Assembly: GCA_903844645.1 (NCBI GenBank)
Contig: CAIMUP010000008.1
Coordinates: forward strand, 32,612-96,611
Reading direction: 5' to 3'
Length of the DNA stretch: 64,000 bases
From: an uncultured Bacteroidota bacterium
GTDB lineage: Bacteria; Bacteroidota; Bacteroidia; AKYH767-A; JABDAW01
Below are positions 53,819 to 63,840 of the stretch, one piece after another. The notes beneath the pieces were generated by a model. That model had not been told where the DNA came from. It made no database searches and was given only the letters and a program-made list of their open reading frames with translations. The first letter of the stretch is position 1; each line of letters starts with the position of its first letter. The position numbers were made by a program, and so were the translations under genes.

Positions 53819-54982
53819 TCAGATTTTCACTTTCAAAGCATTGTAATCGAAAATCTCACCGAGTTTTTTATCAACCTTGCTTTGGGGCGTATATTTAAGA
53901 ATCAGGTTTCGGATTCTTATGGCGAAAGATTTCTTTAAATGTCCCTTTCTAACTATCTCTAAAACATCTTGGGTAATGGTTTGCGTTCTATTAATACGAG
54001 CATCTTCGTAATACAACAAAGCATCTTCAATGGTATGATATTTATCGAGGCATCTGGCAATAATAGCTGCATCTTCAATAGCAAGAGAAACGCCAAGACC
54101 GAGATTTGGAGAGATAGAATGAGCAGCCTCGCCAAGTAACGTAACCAACTCTTCGGACCAGACTTTAGCAGGTATTCGGGCATAACATCCGGCTTTAATT
54201 ATCAAATGATCATCCGTAGCTTTTATTAATTCAGGAACGGGATAAGACCAGTTTCTAAAGTATTTATAAACCTTCTTTTTACGGTCGGCATTCATGTGAT
54301 TGATGCGATGAATAGACTCCTTTGATGCAGCCCACCATGCAATTTTATTATCTTCTAAAGGCATAAAGCCGAACCGCTTTCCTCTTCCCCAAAACTGCAT
54401 TGTTCCTTTCTCTAAAATATCTGGAAAAGGAGAATCAATTACCCCTCGCCAAACCTGATAACCTTGATAAACGGGGTCATCATCTCGTAACATTAAACCC
54501 CGTACTTTAGAGCTGAATCCGTCGGCACCAATCAGTAAATCGCTTTTGATTTGTTTCTCGTTCGTAAAGACAATACTCACCATGTCATCAAAGATTTCAT
54601 AATCTCGTAAAGTATATCCGTAATTAACGATGCCTTCAGGTAATCTTTTGAGCAAAATGGAATATAAATGCTCTCGCATAATAGTAACCGGATGAAATTC
54701 TTCTTCAGCAAAATCCAGTGTACGGAGAACATTATTTTTGCTGGTAGCTAAGGTAAATTGACCTACCTCTTTCCCCATTGAATAAACTTCTTCGCTCATG
54801 CCGAAATGATGTAAGACTCGTAGCGCATTTGGAAATAAAGTAATAGCAGCATTAGATTCTTTCAACTCTTCTGATCGTTCATATATCTGAACCTTGAAAC
54901 CTCTTTGAAGTAAAGTAATTGCGGCAGTTAAGCCACCGATACCAGCACCGATAATTGCGATATTAAGTTCAGCTTTTTTCAT
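53819..54982 (-). CDS. FAD-dependent monooxygenase (group A hydroxylase type)
   Basis: 387 aa. N-terminal Rossmann fingerprint IIGAGIGGLTAAITLLQRGFKVQIYERS binds FAD. SDLLIGADGFSSKVRGLML is the second dinucleotide-contact (DG) motif, and LVTLLGEAAHSISPNLGLGVSLAIEDAAIIARCL the GD-like motif that closes over the flavin ribitol (the Asp of 'GD' is Glu here). This set defines NAD(P)H-dependent aromatic or epoxide-forming monooxygenases. Substrate unknown; the nearby genes do not suggest a pathway. Convergent with frr, 14 bp apart, and downstream of rseP. Confidence 0.88.
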   Translation of the reverse strand: MKKAELNIAIIGAGIGGLTAAITLLQRGFKVQIYERSEELKESNAAITLFPNALRVLHHFGMSEEVYSMGKEVGQFTLATSKNNVLRTLDFAEEEFHPVTIMREHLYSILLKRLPEGIVNYGYTLRDYEIFDDMVSIVFTNEKQIKSDLLIGADGFSSKVRGLMLRDDDPVYQGYQVWRGVIDSPFPDILEKGTMQFWGRGKRFGFMPLEDNKIAWWAASKESIHRINHMNADRKKKVYKYFRNWSYPVPELIKATDDHLIIKAGCYARIPAKVWSEELVTLLGEAAHSISPNLGLGVSLAIEDAAIIARCLDKYHTIEDALLYYEDARINRTQTITQDVLEIVRKGHLKKSFAIRIRNLILKYTPQSKVDKKLGEIFDYNALKVKI

Positions 54983-55002
54983 TTAAAGTAAGGTGAGAAA
55001 AC

Positions 55003-56337
55003 TTAGTGAAGTATGTGCTTCCAAATATCATTTCCGAAGATAAACGCCATCAAGGTTAATAGGATTACCATACCTACCAGTTGCGTAGTTTCCATAAATT
55101 TATCACTGAATTTCCTGCGGGTAACCATCTCAATCAACAAGAATAAAACATGCCCACCATCCAAAGCAGGTATCGGTAATATATTCATAAAAGCTAATAC
55201 CATAGATAGCAAAGCCGTCAATCCCCAAAACTTCTTCCATATCCAAACACCCCCGTAAATGGTGGCAATTCCGATAGGTCCTTGCATAGAATCCGTTGCT
55301 TTTTCTTTTCCGGTAAATATTTGTTTCAATCCTTTGATATTAGAGACCATTGCTTCGATGCCATCAGAGATTCCATACTTGATGGAAGAAAAAATGCTGT
55401 AGCTTTTATAAGTATAAAAGTCTCTAAAATCTGAATAAGATGCGTGATAAACTCCAATCGTAGAATCAGCATCCACAGTTAACTTCAGCTTCATTTGTTC
55501 TTTATTTCTCAAGACTGTTAATTCAATTTCTTTGCCGGCGTTCTTTCTTACATCTTCCCTGAATTGCCCACCATTAAATATCTTTTCATCGTTTACAGCA
55601 AGTATTTTATCTTCCTTAACTAGCCCTGCTTTTGCCGCTGTATGATTAGGAGGAACACTATCCAAAACAAATGGTGCTTGCATTGGGCTTATGAAATGTC
55701 CGCGACCTCCTTTGATAACTTTTTTATAAAAATCATCAGGGATAATAATATCAACATTCTTCCCATCTCTCAAGACTGTTACCGTCGCGCCAAACATAAT
55801 TCGTGTAGATAATAAATCCTCAAATCGTTCAAAAGATTTTCCATCAATAGCAACGACTTTATCACCTGTTACAAAGCCGGCATCACGTCCTAATTCATAG
55901 GCATAGATACCATCTTTCACGTTTTCATTGGGGAGATAAGTCTTGTCATAATGCAATAAAATAAAAGAGAATAATCCGATGCCAAGAATGATATTCATCG
56001 TTACGCCGCCGACCATAACTATCAGTCTTTGCCATACTGGTTTGGAGCGGAATTCCCAGGATTGTGGTGGTAATTTCATCGCTTCTTTGTCCATTGATTC
56101 ATCAACCATTCCGGCTATTTTGACATACCCACCAAGTGGCAACCATCCGATTCCGTACTCTGTTTCTCCTTTTGTGTATTTGAATAATTTGAAGCCCCAG
56201 GCATCAAAGAAAAGATAGAATTTTTCCACCTTTATTCCGAATGCTCGAGCCGCGAGGAAATGCCCCAGTTCGTGCAGTGTTACTAAAATTGCCAAGGCAG
56301 TGATCAACTGCGCCGTCATTACTAATCCGTTCATCAT
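55003..56337 (-). CDS. rseP: Site-2 intramembrane protease RseP
   Basis: 444 aa. A zinc metalloprotease that cuts transmembrane segments, such as those of anti-sigma factors. The catalytic HELGHFLAARAFGI (~22-35) lies in the first helix and the third ligand is in the LDGGH motif (IPALDGGHVLFLLIEM) near the C-terminus. Between are PDZ-like domains (IYAYELGRDAGFVTGDKVVAIDGKSF; NHTAAKAGLVKEDKILAVNDEKI). Four predicted membrane helices. Two bases downstream of dxr, an arrangement common across bacteria. Confidence 0.95.
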   Translation of the reverse strand: MMNGLVMTAQLITALAILVTLHELGHFLAARAFGIKVEKFYLFFDAWGFKLFKYTKGETEYGIGWLPLGGYVKIAGMVDESMDKEAMKLPPQSWEFRSKPVWQRLIVMVGGVTMNIILGIGLFSFILLHYDKTYLPNENVKDGIYAYELGRDAGFVTGDKVVAIDGKSFERFEDLLSTRIMFGATVTVLRDGKNVDIIIPDDFYKKVIKGGRGHFISPMQAPFVLDSVPPNHTAAKAGLVKEDKILAVNDEKIFNGGQFREDVRKNAGKEIELTVLRNKEQMKLKLTVDADSTIGVYHASYSDFRDFYTYKSYSIFSSIKYGISDGIEAMVSNIKGLKQIFTGKEKATDSMQGPIGIATIYGGVWIWKKFWGLTALLSMVLAFMNILPIPALDGGHVLFLLIEMVTRRKFSDKFMETTQLVGMVILLTLMAFIFGNDIWKHILH

Positions 56338-56339
56338 AT

Positions 56340-57518
56340 TTATATAGTTTTTACTCTTTGTTTACTTATTATTTCTTTCGCAATTCGTCGCGTCATCGCA
56401 TCAATATTTTCATAATCCTCCAGCGTCGGTTTGGCAATGAAATCAACCTTTTGCATACATGCTTCAATCACTTCTGACATTCCAAGGAAGCTAATTTTAT
56501 CTTCCAGAAAACTCTGCACCGCAACTTCATTTGCTGCATTCAAAACGCAAGGCATGGTGCCTCCTTTTTTCATGGCTTCCATTGCCAGAGAAAGGTTGCG
56601 GAAGGTCTTCAAATCAGCTTGTTCAAAGGTTAGTTGGGGATAATCCATGAAGCTGAAACGTGGGAAATCGGATTTTAATCTTTCGGGATAAGCAATTGCA
56701 TATTGAATCGGCAGCTTCATATCGGGCAATCCCATCTGTGCTTTCATGCTTCCGTCCTGGAACTGGACGATGGAATGAATGATGGATTGCGGATGCACAA
56801 TGACATCAATTTGTTCCGCCGTAAGATTAAACAACCACTTCGCCTCGATCATCTCCAAGCCTTTATTCATCAGCGAAGCCGAGTCTATGGTAATCTTATT
56901 TCCCATCTCCCAATTCGGATGTTTGAGAGCTTGTTCTTTGGTGATATATCTTAATTCTTCGATCGTTTTATTGCGGAAAGGACCACCCGATGCGGTCAGA
57001 TAAATCTTCTCAATCTTATTATGCCATTCGCCGGCAAGGCATTGAAATATCGCGGAATGTTCGGAGTCCACAGGGAGGATATTCACAGCCTTTTCCTTCG
57101 CCAAAGCCGTCACCAATTCACCGGCAACCACCAGCGTTTCCTTATTCGCCAAAGCAATACTCTTCCCATGTTTGATAGCACTCATGGTGGGCTTCAATCC
57201 AGAGAATCCTACCATCGCTGTCAAGATCAAATCAATAGAATCCATCTGCATAATATCCACGATAGATTGGGCACCTGAATAAACTTTAATATCCTCTTTC
57301 AACAAGACATCGGCGACTTCGCGATACTTCTTTTCATCCCCAATGATGACGGCATTAGGCTTGAATTCGAGGGCTTGTTTGATTAATAAATCAACATTAG
57401 TATTCGCCACCAACACCTCCACCACAAAGCGATCGGGATGCGCCTTGATAACCTCCAGTGCCTGCGTTCCGATAGAACCCGTACTGCCGAGAATCGCTAT
57501 ATTTCTTTTATCTTCCAT
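56340..57518 (-). CDS. dxr: 1-deoxy-D-xylulose-5-phosphate reductoisomerase
   Basis: Converts DXP to MEP with NADPH, the first committed step of the non-mevalonate isoprenoid pathway. 392 aa from the ATG at 57518; the track's 26-residue longer start overlaps the promoter. NADPH-binding ILGSTGSIGTQALEVI, ALANKETLVVAGELV, the metal- and substrate-binding VDSEHSAIFQCLAG, TASGGPFR and NHPNWEMGNKITIDSASLMNKGLE-type segments are all present. Operon head, followed by rseP. Confidence 0.96.
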   Translation of the reverse strand: MEDKRNIAILGSTGSIGTQALEVIKAHPDRFVVEVLVANTNVDLLIKQALEFKPNAVIIGDEKKYREVADVLLKEDIKVYSGAQSIVDIMQMDSIDLILTAMVGFSGLKPTMSAIKHGKSIALANKETLVVAGELVTALAKEKAVNILPVDSEHSAIFQCLAGEWHNKIEKIYLTASGGPFRNKTIEELRYITKEQALKHPNWEMGNKITIDSASLMNKGLEMIEAKWLFNLTAEQIDVIVHPQSIIHSIVQFQDGSMKAQMGLPDMKLPIQYAIAYPERLKSDFPRFSFMDYPQLTFEQADLKTFRNLSLAMEAMKKGGTMPCVLNAANEVAVQSFLEDKISFLGMSEVIEACMQKVDFIAKPTLEDYENIDAMTRRIAKEIISKQRVKTI

Positions 57519-57532
57519 TTTATTCAAGGGCG

Positions 57533-57540
57533 CAAAGATA
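57533..57540 (-). promoter_or_regulatory. -7 element for dxr-rseP
   Basis: Minus-strand TATCTTTG followed by CGCCC, 14 bp before the dxr ATG; fixes the start choice. Confidence 0.65.
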
Positions 57541-57605
57541 GGAAGGGGAGGGTAATTATAAATTATGAATGCTAAATTATGAATTTGGAATTGCAAAGGG
57601 ATTTA

Positions 57606-57613
57606 TAAATTTG
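57606..57613 (+). promoter_or_regulatory. -7 element abutting the lipoprotein gene
   Basis: TAAATTTG-CCGA-ATG; another nearly leaderless start. Confidence 0.55.
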
Positions 57614-57617
57614 CCGA

Positions 57618-58109
57618 ATGAAAGTTGAATACATATTGGCTTTTGCCTTTTTAATTGGATGCTCTACAAATTCGGGTAATAAAAAGATTATTGATGCAAA
57701 TTCAGCAAGTGATCGTTCAAAAGAAATTTCCATTGATAAAATTAATATCCCTACCAAATGGACTGAGATAACTCAACAAAATAATGAATGGATTTATTAC
57801 AAACCGTGTCCTAATATTAGGGGTTTGTTTACAATTGATATTACAAAAATTAACAATCAAGATGCAATTTTGGATTATACTGGATTAGAAGGACAATGGT
57901 ATGCTATCAAGAAAGTAATAAAGCAAGGCGATAGCTTAATTTTTAGAACAGTTTTACCGTATGATACATTATCCACAGTTATTTTTTCAATTACCTTTAT
58001 AGATAGGACAAAAAATATTGTAAGGTGGAATCGTGACCGGAGAACTTACGATTATATTCCTACCAAGGATTCTATTAAATATAAACATTTTTCTCAGCTC
58101 TGTTTATAG
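57618..58109 (+). CDS. Small hypothetical lipoprotein
   Basis: 163 aa. Short lipoprotein signal with the Cys at residue 15 (ILAFAFLIGCS), then a Ser/Asn/Lys-rich linker and a soluble beta-rich domain (NEWIYYKPCPNIRGLFTIDI; SLIFRTVLPYDTLSTVIFSI). No family recognised. Monocistronic, with a 42-bp array 60 bp past its stop that belongs to the next gene's upstream region. Confidence 0.7.
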   Translation: MKVEYILAFAFLIGCSTNSGNKKIIDANSASDRSKEISIDKINIPTKWTEITQQNNEWIYYKPCPNIRGLFTIDITKINNQDAILDYTGLEGQWYAIKKVIKQGDSLIFRTVLPYDTLSTVIFSITFIDRTKNIVRWNRDRRTYDYIPTKDSIKYKHFSQLCL

Positions 58110-58170
58110 AATCCAACCCCCTCCCTATTATATAAGGAGTGGTTATTCAATAAAAATCGTGTGGCGGCGT

Positions 58171-58408
58171 GGTACGCGTTGGTGTACCGTACCAAATGTT
58201 TCCCTTTGGAATGGTACGCGTTGGTGTACCGTACCAAATGTTTCCCTTTGGAATGGTACGCGTTGGTGTACCGTACCAAATGTTTCCCTTTGGAATGGTA
58301 CGCGTTGGTGTACCGTACCAAATGTCTCCCTTTGGAATGGTACGCGTTGGTGTACTGTACCAAATGTCTCCCTTTGGAATGGTACGCGTTGGTGTACCAG
58401 AGCAAATG
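58171..58408. repeat. 42-bp tandem array upstream of an orphan gene
   Basis: Five full units and a partial sixth of ggtacgcgttggtgtaccgtacc + aaatgtttccctttggaat, starting at 58171 and every 42 bp to 58381. Units are nearly identical and each contains ggtac...gtacc dyads. Four 90-125 codon ORFs read through it on both strands; all are artefacts. Confidence 0.95.
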
Positions 58409-58562
58409 TATGATGAATTATCAATTTATAAAAGGATAATATCTTATATTTAAGATTTTGGAAAAGTAGGTTTTATAAAATCTGATACTAATTATTTGAA
58501 AATCGAGGGTTCAAATTTTGGATAAATAAAAAAGTTTATTTGGTTCATTCATTTGGATTTCC

Positions 58563-58570
58563 TATTTTTG
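58563..58570 (+). promoter_or_regulatory. -7 element for the orphan at 58616
   Basis: TATTTTTG followed by CCCC, 45 bp before the ATG and ~155 bp after the array. Confidence 0.6.
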
Positions 58571-58615
58571 CCCCGATGAACAAAAATAGTACGATACGTT
58601 TTATTAAATAATTCA

Positions 58616-59569
58616 ATGGGCAGATTCCTTCCTTTTCTAAATTTCTTCCTGACCTCCACTCGCAAAAACAACCGCAAGCTGGCACGCATCGGCAAGTACA
58701 TGTACGATGCTTTGACCGAAAATGCAGGAGATACTTTTATCGCCTCCTGCCTCGCCGATTTGTCCACACCCCATGCCAGTTGGGTAGGCAAAGTAGCCGG
58801 AAAAGCCGCTGCCGCAGGTCCTCAACATGGAGCCGTTTCCGCCAAAGATGGCGTGATGGCAATCATCCACGGCACCGATTTGAGAGTATGGGATCGCAAC
58901 ATTCAGAATTTCTACGATGAAACCACCGATATTTATAAAACGATATTCCCGAACGGACATACCAAGCTCCACGAAGGCGGCACGGACGACCAATTAATAG
59001 AACTCGATGCCATCATCACGAATATGATTCCCTACTCTTTGCTGAACACAATACGAGCCACCATGACCACTCGGTATAACGAAGCATTCGTCAAAGAAAC
59101 CGCCGTAGCGCAAAAGAAAGCCGGCAAAACGACTGCCAAGACTACCCTCACCGCCGAACGCCCCATCTACGGCGACGTGCTGTTCAAGCTCTATTGCAAA
59201 TTAGGCAACCATTACGGAGCCGATGCCGATATACTCGCCATCTACATTGATGTCGCCGAAATACAACGCACCGCCAAGGATAATATATTCGATAAAATTG
59301 CCGTCAAACATTCTATCGCCCAAATCGCCATCCGCACCTACCTTCCCGATGAGGAAATAGAGATTAATAACAGCATGGGTACAAAAGATTTGAAGTTCTA
59401 CGTCATCCGCCGTCCAGGCGAACCCAAAGGCATCTTCGTTACCGTACCAGCCGGGCAGACCCTGTCCTTTGCCCGTCATCTTTTCGGTAATATGTTGTGG
59501 CGGTATTTTATGGTCGAGAACGATGATCTGACGACCGATTGTCATTACATCCTCACCTTCCCGAATTAA
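58616..59569 (+). CDS. Orphan 317-aa protein with beta-rich C-terminus
   Basis: Function unknown. Begins [20 protein letters not shown], not a usable signal peptide. Residues ~20-200 are mixed helical ([39 protein letters not shown]). The last ~80 are beta-rich: [19 protein letters not shown], then [15 protein letters not shown], a pattern also seen in the orphan at 19072. Monocistronic, with its own promoter, terminator and upstream 42-bp array. Confidence 0.7.
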   Translation: MGRFLPFLNFFLTSTRKNNRKLARIGKYMYDALTENAGDTFIASCLADLSTPHASWVGKVAGKAAAAGPQHGAVSAKDGVMAIIHGTDLRVWDRNIQNFYDETTDIYKTIFPNGHTKLHEGGTDDQLIELDAIITNMIPYSLLNTIRATMTTRYNEAFVKETAVAQKKAGKTTAKTTLTAERPIYGDVLFKLYCKLGNHYGADADILAIYIDVAEIQRTAKDNIFDKIAVKHSIAQIAIRTYLPDEEIEINNSMGTKDLKFYVIRRPGEPKGIFVTVPAGQTLSFARHLFGNMLWRYFMVENDDLTTDCHYILTFPN

Positions 59570-59596
59570 GAATAACAGTATTTGAAACCTATTACA

Positions 59597-59628
59597 AGCC
59601 CTCGAAGAACCATCATCGAGGGCTTTTT
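59597..59628 (+). terminator. Terminator of the orphan at 58616
   Basis: AGCCCTCGA-agaaccatca-TCGAGGGCTTTTT, 28 bp after the stop codon. Confidence 0.85.
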
Positions 59629-59668
59629 CGTTGCAGAAAGAGTCCGAATAATTCAATCCCCCTTTCCC

Positions 59669-59676
59669 TATCTTTG
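59669..59676 (+). promoter_or_regulatory. -7 element for folD-queE
   Basis: TATCTTTG followed by CCCCC, 9 bp before the folD ATG at 59686. Confidence 0.65.
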
Positions 59677-59685
59677 CCCCCGATT

Positions 59686-60564
59686 ATGGAAATATTAGAC
59701 GGTAAAAAAGCAGCCTTGTTTTATAAGAATAAAATCGCTGCGGAAGTAATTAAGATGAAAGAGAAGGGCATGAAAGCCCCACATCTCGCCGCCATCTTAA
59801 TAGGGAATAACGGGGCATCCGAAACTTATGTAGCCGCCAAAGTGAAGGCTTGCGAAGAAGTAGGATTTCATTCCTCTTTAATAAGATTTCAGGACACGGT
59901 TACCGAAAAAGAACTGCTCGACAAGATACATGAAATCAATAATAATGAAGATATAGACGGGTACATCGTGCAGCTACCATTGCCGAATCATATTGCCGAA
60001 AACAAGGTAATCAATGCCATCAACCCCAAGAAAGATGTGGATGGATTCCATCCCGAAAATACCGGCAGAATGGTCAAGAACCTCCCCTGCTATATTGCCG
60101 CCACACCCTTCGGCATCCTGAAGTTAATGCAATATTATAACCTCGAATCCACGGGCAAACATTGTGTCGTATTGGGGCGCAGTAATATTGTCGGATCGCC
60201 CATCAGCATCCTCATGGCTCGCGATGGAAACCCGGGAAACTGCACCGTAACCTTATGCCATTCCAAGACCCAGAATTTGAAGGAAATTACCCTCCAAGCC
60301 GACATCCTGATCGTCGCCTTAGGCAAACCCGAATTCATTACTGGAAACATGGTAAAAGAAGGCGTGGTCGTGATAGATGTGGGGCTGACGCGAGTGGTGA
60401 ATGAATCGAAAAAATCAGGCTTTGAATTAAAAGGCGATGTACTGTTTGAGGAAGTATCCTCAAAATGTTCCTTTATTACTCCAGTGCCTGGTGGCGTTGG
60501 TCCTATGACGATTGTTGCCCTCCTCGAAAACACCCTCAAAGCAGCCCGAAAAGAAATTTATTAA
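59686..60564 (+). CDS. folD: Methylenetetrahydrofolate dehydrogenase/cyclohydrolase
   Basis: Interconverts 5,10-methylene-, 5,10-methenyl- and 10-formyl-tetrahydrofolate. 292 aa from the ATG at 59686; the track start lies inside the previous gene. Shows the catalytic Lys region [42 protein letters not shown], the dinucleotide-binding [14 protein letters not shown] and the C-terminal [18 protein letters not shown]. Its stop overlaps the queE start (TAATG). Confidence 0.97.
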   Translation: MEILDGKKAALFYKNKIAAEVIKMKEKGMKAPHLAAILIGNNGASETYVAAKVKACEEVGFHSSLIRFQDTVTEKELLDKIHEINNNEDIDGYIVQLPLPNHIAENKVINAINPKKDVDGFHPENTGRMVKNLPCYIAATPFGILKLMQYYNLESTGKHCVVLGRSNIVGSPISILMARDGNPGNCTVTLCHSKTQNLKEITLQADILIVALGKPEFITGNMVKEGVVVIDVGLTRVVNESKKSGFELKGDVLFEEVSSKCSFITPVPGGVGPMTIVALLENTLKAARKEIY

Positions 60565-61187
60565 TGAGTAAATCTGCAACAACAAACGGCAAGAAACTTC
60601 CCTTGATGGAAGCCTTTTATTCCATCCAAGGCGAAGGAGCGAATGCAGGTCAGGCAGCGTATTTTATTCGCTTGGCAGGCTGCGATGTAGGCTGTGTTTG
60701 GTGCGATGTAAAAGATTCTTGGGATGTGTCGAAGCATCCATTAGTAAGCGTCAAAGCGATGGTAAAAGAGGCTCTGAAATATCCTTCCTCGAAAGTAATT
60801 ATCACGGGTGGCGAGCCTTTGCAACACAACCTGGATGACTTGTGTGAGGAATTATTGATGCACGATTTTGAAATTTGGTTAGAGACTTCAGGGGCGTTTC
60901 CTTTGCGTGGCGGCTTCGATTGGGTTTGCTTCTCTCCTAAGAAATTTAAAGCACCGTTTGAAGAAATTTATGAGTACGCTAACGAATTAAAAATAGTTGT
61001 TTTTAATAAATCCGACTTTAAATGGGCAGAGGAACAGGCAGGGAAAGTGAATGATGGTTGTTTGTTGTATCTACAACCGGAGTGGGATAAAAGAGAAGTG
61101 GTATTGCCTTTGATCATTGATTACGTAAAGAAGAATCCAGAGTGGAGTATCTCCCTGCAAACACATAAATATATCAACGTCCCTTAA
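60564..61187 (+). CDS. queE: 7-carboxy-7-deazaguanine synthase (radical SAM)
   Basis: Makes the 7-deazaguanine core for queuosine tRNA modification from CPH4 using SAM. 207 aa from the ATG at 60564, which overlaps the folD stop; the track ORF starts within folD. Hallmarks: MEAFYSIQGEGANAGQAAYFIRLAGC, then the [4Fe-4S] motif CDVGCVWCD and the ITGGEPLQH segment for SAM binding. The other queuosine genes (queC, queD) are not in this window. Two bases before the PorE-like gene. Confidence 0.94.
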   Translation: MSKSATTNGKKLPLMEAFYSIQGEGANAGQAAYFIRLAGCDVGCVWCDVKDSWDVSKHPLVSVKAMVKEALKYPSSKVIITGGEPLQHNLDDLCEELLMHDFEIWLETSGAFPLRGGFDWVCFSPKKFKAPFEEIYEYANELKIVVFNKSDFKWAEEQAGKVNDGCLLYLQPEWDKREVVLPLIIDYVKKNPEWSISLQTHKYINVP

Positions 61188-61189
61188 AT

Positions 61190-63133
61190 ATGAATACGAG
61201 AAAATTCAACATACTGCTGCTGCTGTTTTTTATTTCAATAGGTCTTTGCGCACAAGATAAATCCTATTATACCTCCAAGTCTTCCAAGGCAATAAAGGCT
61301 TTGGAGAAAGGGATGCACCTGCACGATAATCATCAGGAATGGGATGCCAAGGATGAGTTGTTGAAGGCAATAAAAGCAGATGCTAAATTCATAGAAGCAC
61401 ATCTTATTCTCGCGGAAGTAGAAGTTGATTTGATGGAGTATAAGGAAGCTATTGATGAATATAAAAAAGCCATCACCATCAACCCAGACTTTGAACCGAG
61501 AGCCTTTTACGGATTGGCAAAAACACAGATGCGTATCGGGAATTATGAGGATGCGAAAGAGAATCTTAAAACATTCCTTCAGGCTGCGAAGATCAGTAAG
61601 GTAATGAAAGAAAATGCGCAAGCCTTTCTGGATAATTGCGACTATGCTATGTGGGCTGTCAAGCATCCGGTGCCTTTTAATCCCGTGAATCTTGGGGATA
61701 GCATTAACTCTCGACATGATGAATATTTCCCTTCCATTACTGCCGATAACCAATCGTTTTTCTTCACGCGGCAGATACCTCGAAAATCAAACTCACCTTT
61801 GGTGGATACTATCTACGATGAAGATATTTATGTTAGCGAAAAACACGACAACACTTGGGGCATGGCAAAGAGTCTCGGCGCACCTATTAACACCTACCGA
61901 AATGAAGGCGCAGTATGTATTTCTGCTGATGGACAGACCATGGTTTTTGTTGCTTGCGATCGCATTGAAGCCCAGCAAAGTTGCGATCTTTATATCTCTT
62001 GGAAATTAGGAACTACCTGGAGTAATCCACTCAATATGGGTCCTCCGATAAATACAAAATATGGTGAATCGCAACCCTGTCTTTCTGCGGATGGAAGGAC
62101 TATTTATTTTGTGAGCGACAGACCGGGTGGCATTGGTGGACATGATATTTGGAAAAGTACTCTTGGCAATGACGGTTACTGGACAAACCCCGTGAACATG
62201 GGTCCTAAAATTAATAGTGCAAAAGGTGAGTCCTGTCCTTTTATTCATGAGGATAACCAGACCTTTTATTTCTCGTCCAATGGTCGGCAAGGGATGGGCG
62301 ATTATGATATTTACATGAGCCGTTTGGATGCAAAAGGAGAGTGGGGCGACCCTGTTAATTTGGGTTATCCTATCAACACTTTCGGTTTGGAAAACAGCTT
62401 GATTGTGGCGGCAGATGGCAAGACGGCATACATAGCCTCGAACCGCAAGAATGGCAAAGGAGGCTTAGACTTTTACTCCTTTGAGTTATATCCCGATGCC
62501 CGTCCGTTCAAGGTATCGTATGTGAAGGGAAAGGTATTTGATAAAGAAACTTCCAAGCCCCTGGAAGTTCGTTTTGAGTTGCTTGATGTCTCCACCGGCA
62601 AGATTATTATGGATGCTGTTTCCAATAAAGTGTCAGGCGATTTCTTAGTCTGTTTGCCGGCAGGGAAGGAGTACGCCTTGCATGCTTCCAAGGATGGGTA
62701 TTTGTTCTATTCCGAGAGCTTTGATTTGAAAACTACGGGAACTAAAATTGATTCCGTTACGAAGAATGTCGCCATGCAACCGATTAAGATTGGGGAGAAG
62801 GTGATTCTTAAAAACATCTTCTTCGAGACGAATAAATATGACCTTAAAGATGAATCGAAAGCAGAGCTGAAGAAGCTGATTTCGTTCCTCTCTACCAACA
62901 AATCATTGCACATCGAGATCAGTGGGCATACCGACAATGTGGGCAGCAAAGAACTCAATCAAACCTTATCCGAGAACCGAGCCAAGACGGTGATGAATTT
63001 TATTATTGCCGGAGGAATAGATGCTGCCCGTATGTCTTCCAAAGGCTATGGCGATACGCAGCCGATAGTAGCGAATGATACCGATGAACACCGAGCCATG
63101 AATAGAAGGACGGAGTTCAAGATAGTGCAGTAA
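61190..63133 (+). CDS. PorE-like TPR/beta-propeller/OmpA outer-membrane protein, second copy
   Basis: 647 aa. Signal peptide (FNILLLLFFISIGLCAQ), TPR units ~35-135 (ALEKGMHLHDNHQEWDAKDE), a PD40-type propeller ~165-440 (SADGRTIYFVSDRPGGIGGHDIWKS; EDNQTFYFSSNGRQGMGDYDIYMS), a regulatory-like beta domain ~450-530 and a C-terminal OmpA domain (NIFFETNKYDLKDES; HTDNVGSKELNQTLSENRAKTV). Same order and length as the 39277 protein, hence a diverged paralogue. Two bp after queE and apparently co-transcribed with folD-queE, although functionally unrelated. Confidence 0.85.
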   Translation: MNTRKFNILLLLFFISIGLCAQDKSYYTSKSSKAIKALEKGMHLHDNHQEWDAKDELLKAIKADAKFIEAHLILAEVEVDLMEYKEAIDEYKKAITINPDFEPRAFYGLAKTQMRIGNYEDAKENLKTFLQAAKISKVMKENAQAFLDNCDYAMWAVKHPVPFNPVNLGDSINSRHDEYFPSITADNQSFFFTRQIPRKSNSPLVDTIYDEDIYVSEKHDNTWGMAKSLGAPINTYRNEGAVCISADGQTMVFVACDRIEAQQSCDLYISWKLGTTWSNPLNMGPPINTKYGESQPCLSADGRTIYFVSDRPGGIGGHDIWKSTLGNDGYWTNPVNMGPKINSAKGESCPFIHEDNQTFYFSSNGRQGMGDYDIYMSRLDAKGEWGDPVNLGYPINTFGLENSLIVAADGKTAYIASNRKNGKGGLDFYSFELYPDARPFKVSYVKGKVFDKETSKPLEVRFELLDVSTGKIIMDAVSNKVSGDFLVCLPAGKEYALHASKDGYLFYSESFDLKTTGTKIDSVTKNVAMQPIKIGEKVILKNIFFETNKYDLKDESKAELKKLISFLSTNKSLHIEISGHTDNVGSKELNQTLSENRAKTVMNFIIAGGIDAARMSSKGYGDTQPIVANDTDEHRAMNRRTEFKIVQ

Positions 63134-63142
63134 TCAAATCTT

Positions 63143-63694
63143 TCAAGTTTTTTTCCTTACCGCATTCTTCACCATTTCTTTTATTATTAAAGAGATACCA
63201 AACTGCCATATGAAGTAAAATAAATACAATTTCATTTCTCCATTATCCCCTCCAGGAAGAAGATATGTCATGATATATCCACCTCCAATACCATGCAGGA
63301 TAGCTAAAATATAATAAATATTCCACCTACGAATATTCAGTCTAAAATTAACAAAAGATACCAAGAGAATTGCCCCAACGATGCTTGGGAAAACAGCAGC
63401 ACTTGAATCACTATTACTGTGTGATGCAGCTCCGAATATCATTGCAATAAAAAAAGCTATACCAGATGCTATTACCCAATAAAAAAAGTTTATTCTATTC
63501 TCCTTGAACAAACAATAATAGGAAATAATTCCATAAGGAACTCCCATTAGAAACATGGCATCATCATGAAATCCAGGAGGAACCCAGACTAATAAGTTTG
63601 CAGTAATGTACCCTGAAAAATTACAACAAAAGAACAGTATATAATTCTCCAAAACTATTCGCTTTATTATATCATAAATTTTTCGTGCCTTCAT
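63143..63694 (-). CDS. Multi-pass membrane protein of unknown function
   Basis: 183 aa with about five hydrophobic helices (NYILFFCCNFSGYITANLLVW; FFYWVIASGIAFFIAMIFGAA; SIVGAILLVSFVNFRL; IYYILAILHGIGGGYIMTYLL; LYLFYFIWQFGISLIIKEMV) joined by short loops, ending in a basic tail. No family recognised. Convergent with the PorE-like gene (9 bp apart). Promoter at 63747-63754, with the last 21-bp array just upstream. Confidence 0.7.
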   Translation of the reverse strand: MKARKIYDIIKRIVLENYILFFCCNFSGYITANLLVWVPPGFHDDAMFLMGVPYGIISYYCLFKENRINFFYWVIASGIAFFIAMIFGAASHSNSDSSAAVFPSIVGAILLVSFVNFRLNIRRWNIYYILAILHGIGGGYIMTYLLPGGDNGEMKLYLFYFIWQFGISLIIKEMVKNAVRKKT

Positions 63695-63746
63695 CTTAGC
63701 AAATCTTCATTTTCTTTTTCATGATATTAGATTTAGAATTAAAGGA

Positions 63747-63754
63747 CAAAATTA
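63747..63754 (-). promoter_or_regulatory. -7 element for the membrane protein at 63143
   Basis: Minus-strand TAATTTTG followed by TCC, 53 bp before the ATG and ~90 bp from the array. Confidence 0.55.
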
Positions 63755-63840
63755 GCAAAAAAGGAAATCATTCCCGCAAATGTCATTTTGAGAAAGATTC
63801 CGGTTTTACGTCTAAAAACCGCCTTTTTACAGCTAAAAAA

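Noticed and set aside
58033-58453. Five ORFs across the 42-bp array
   Set aside because: Repeat read-through on both strands.
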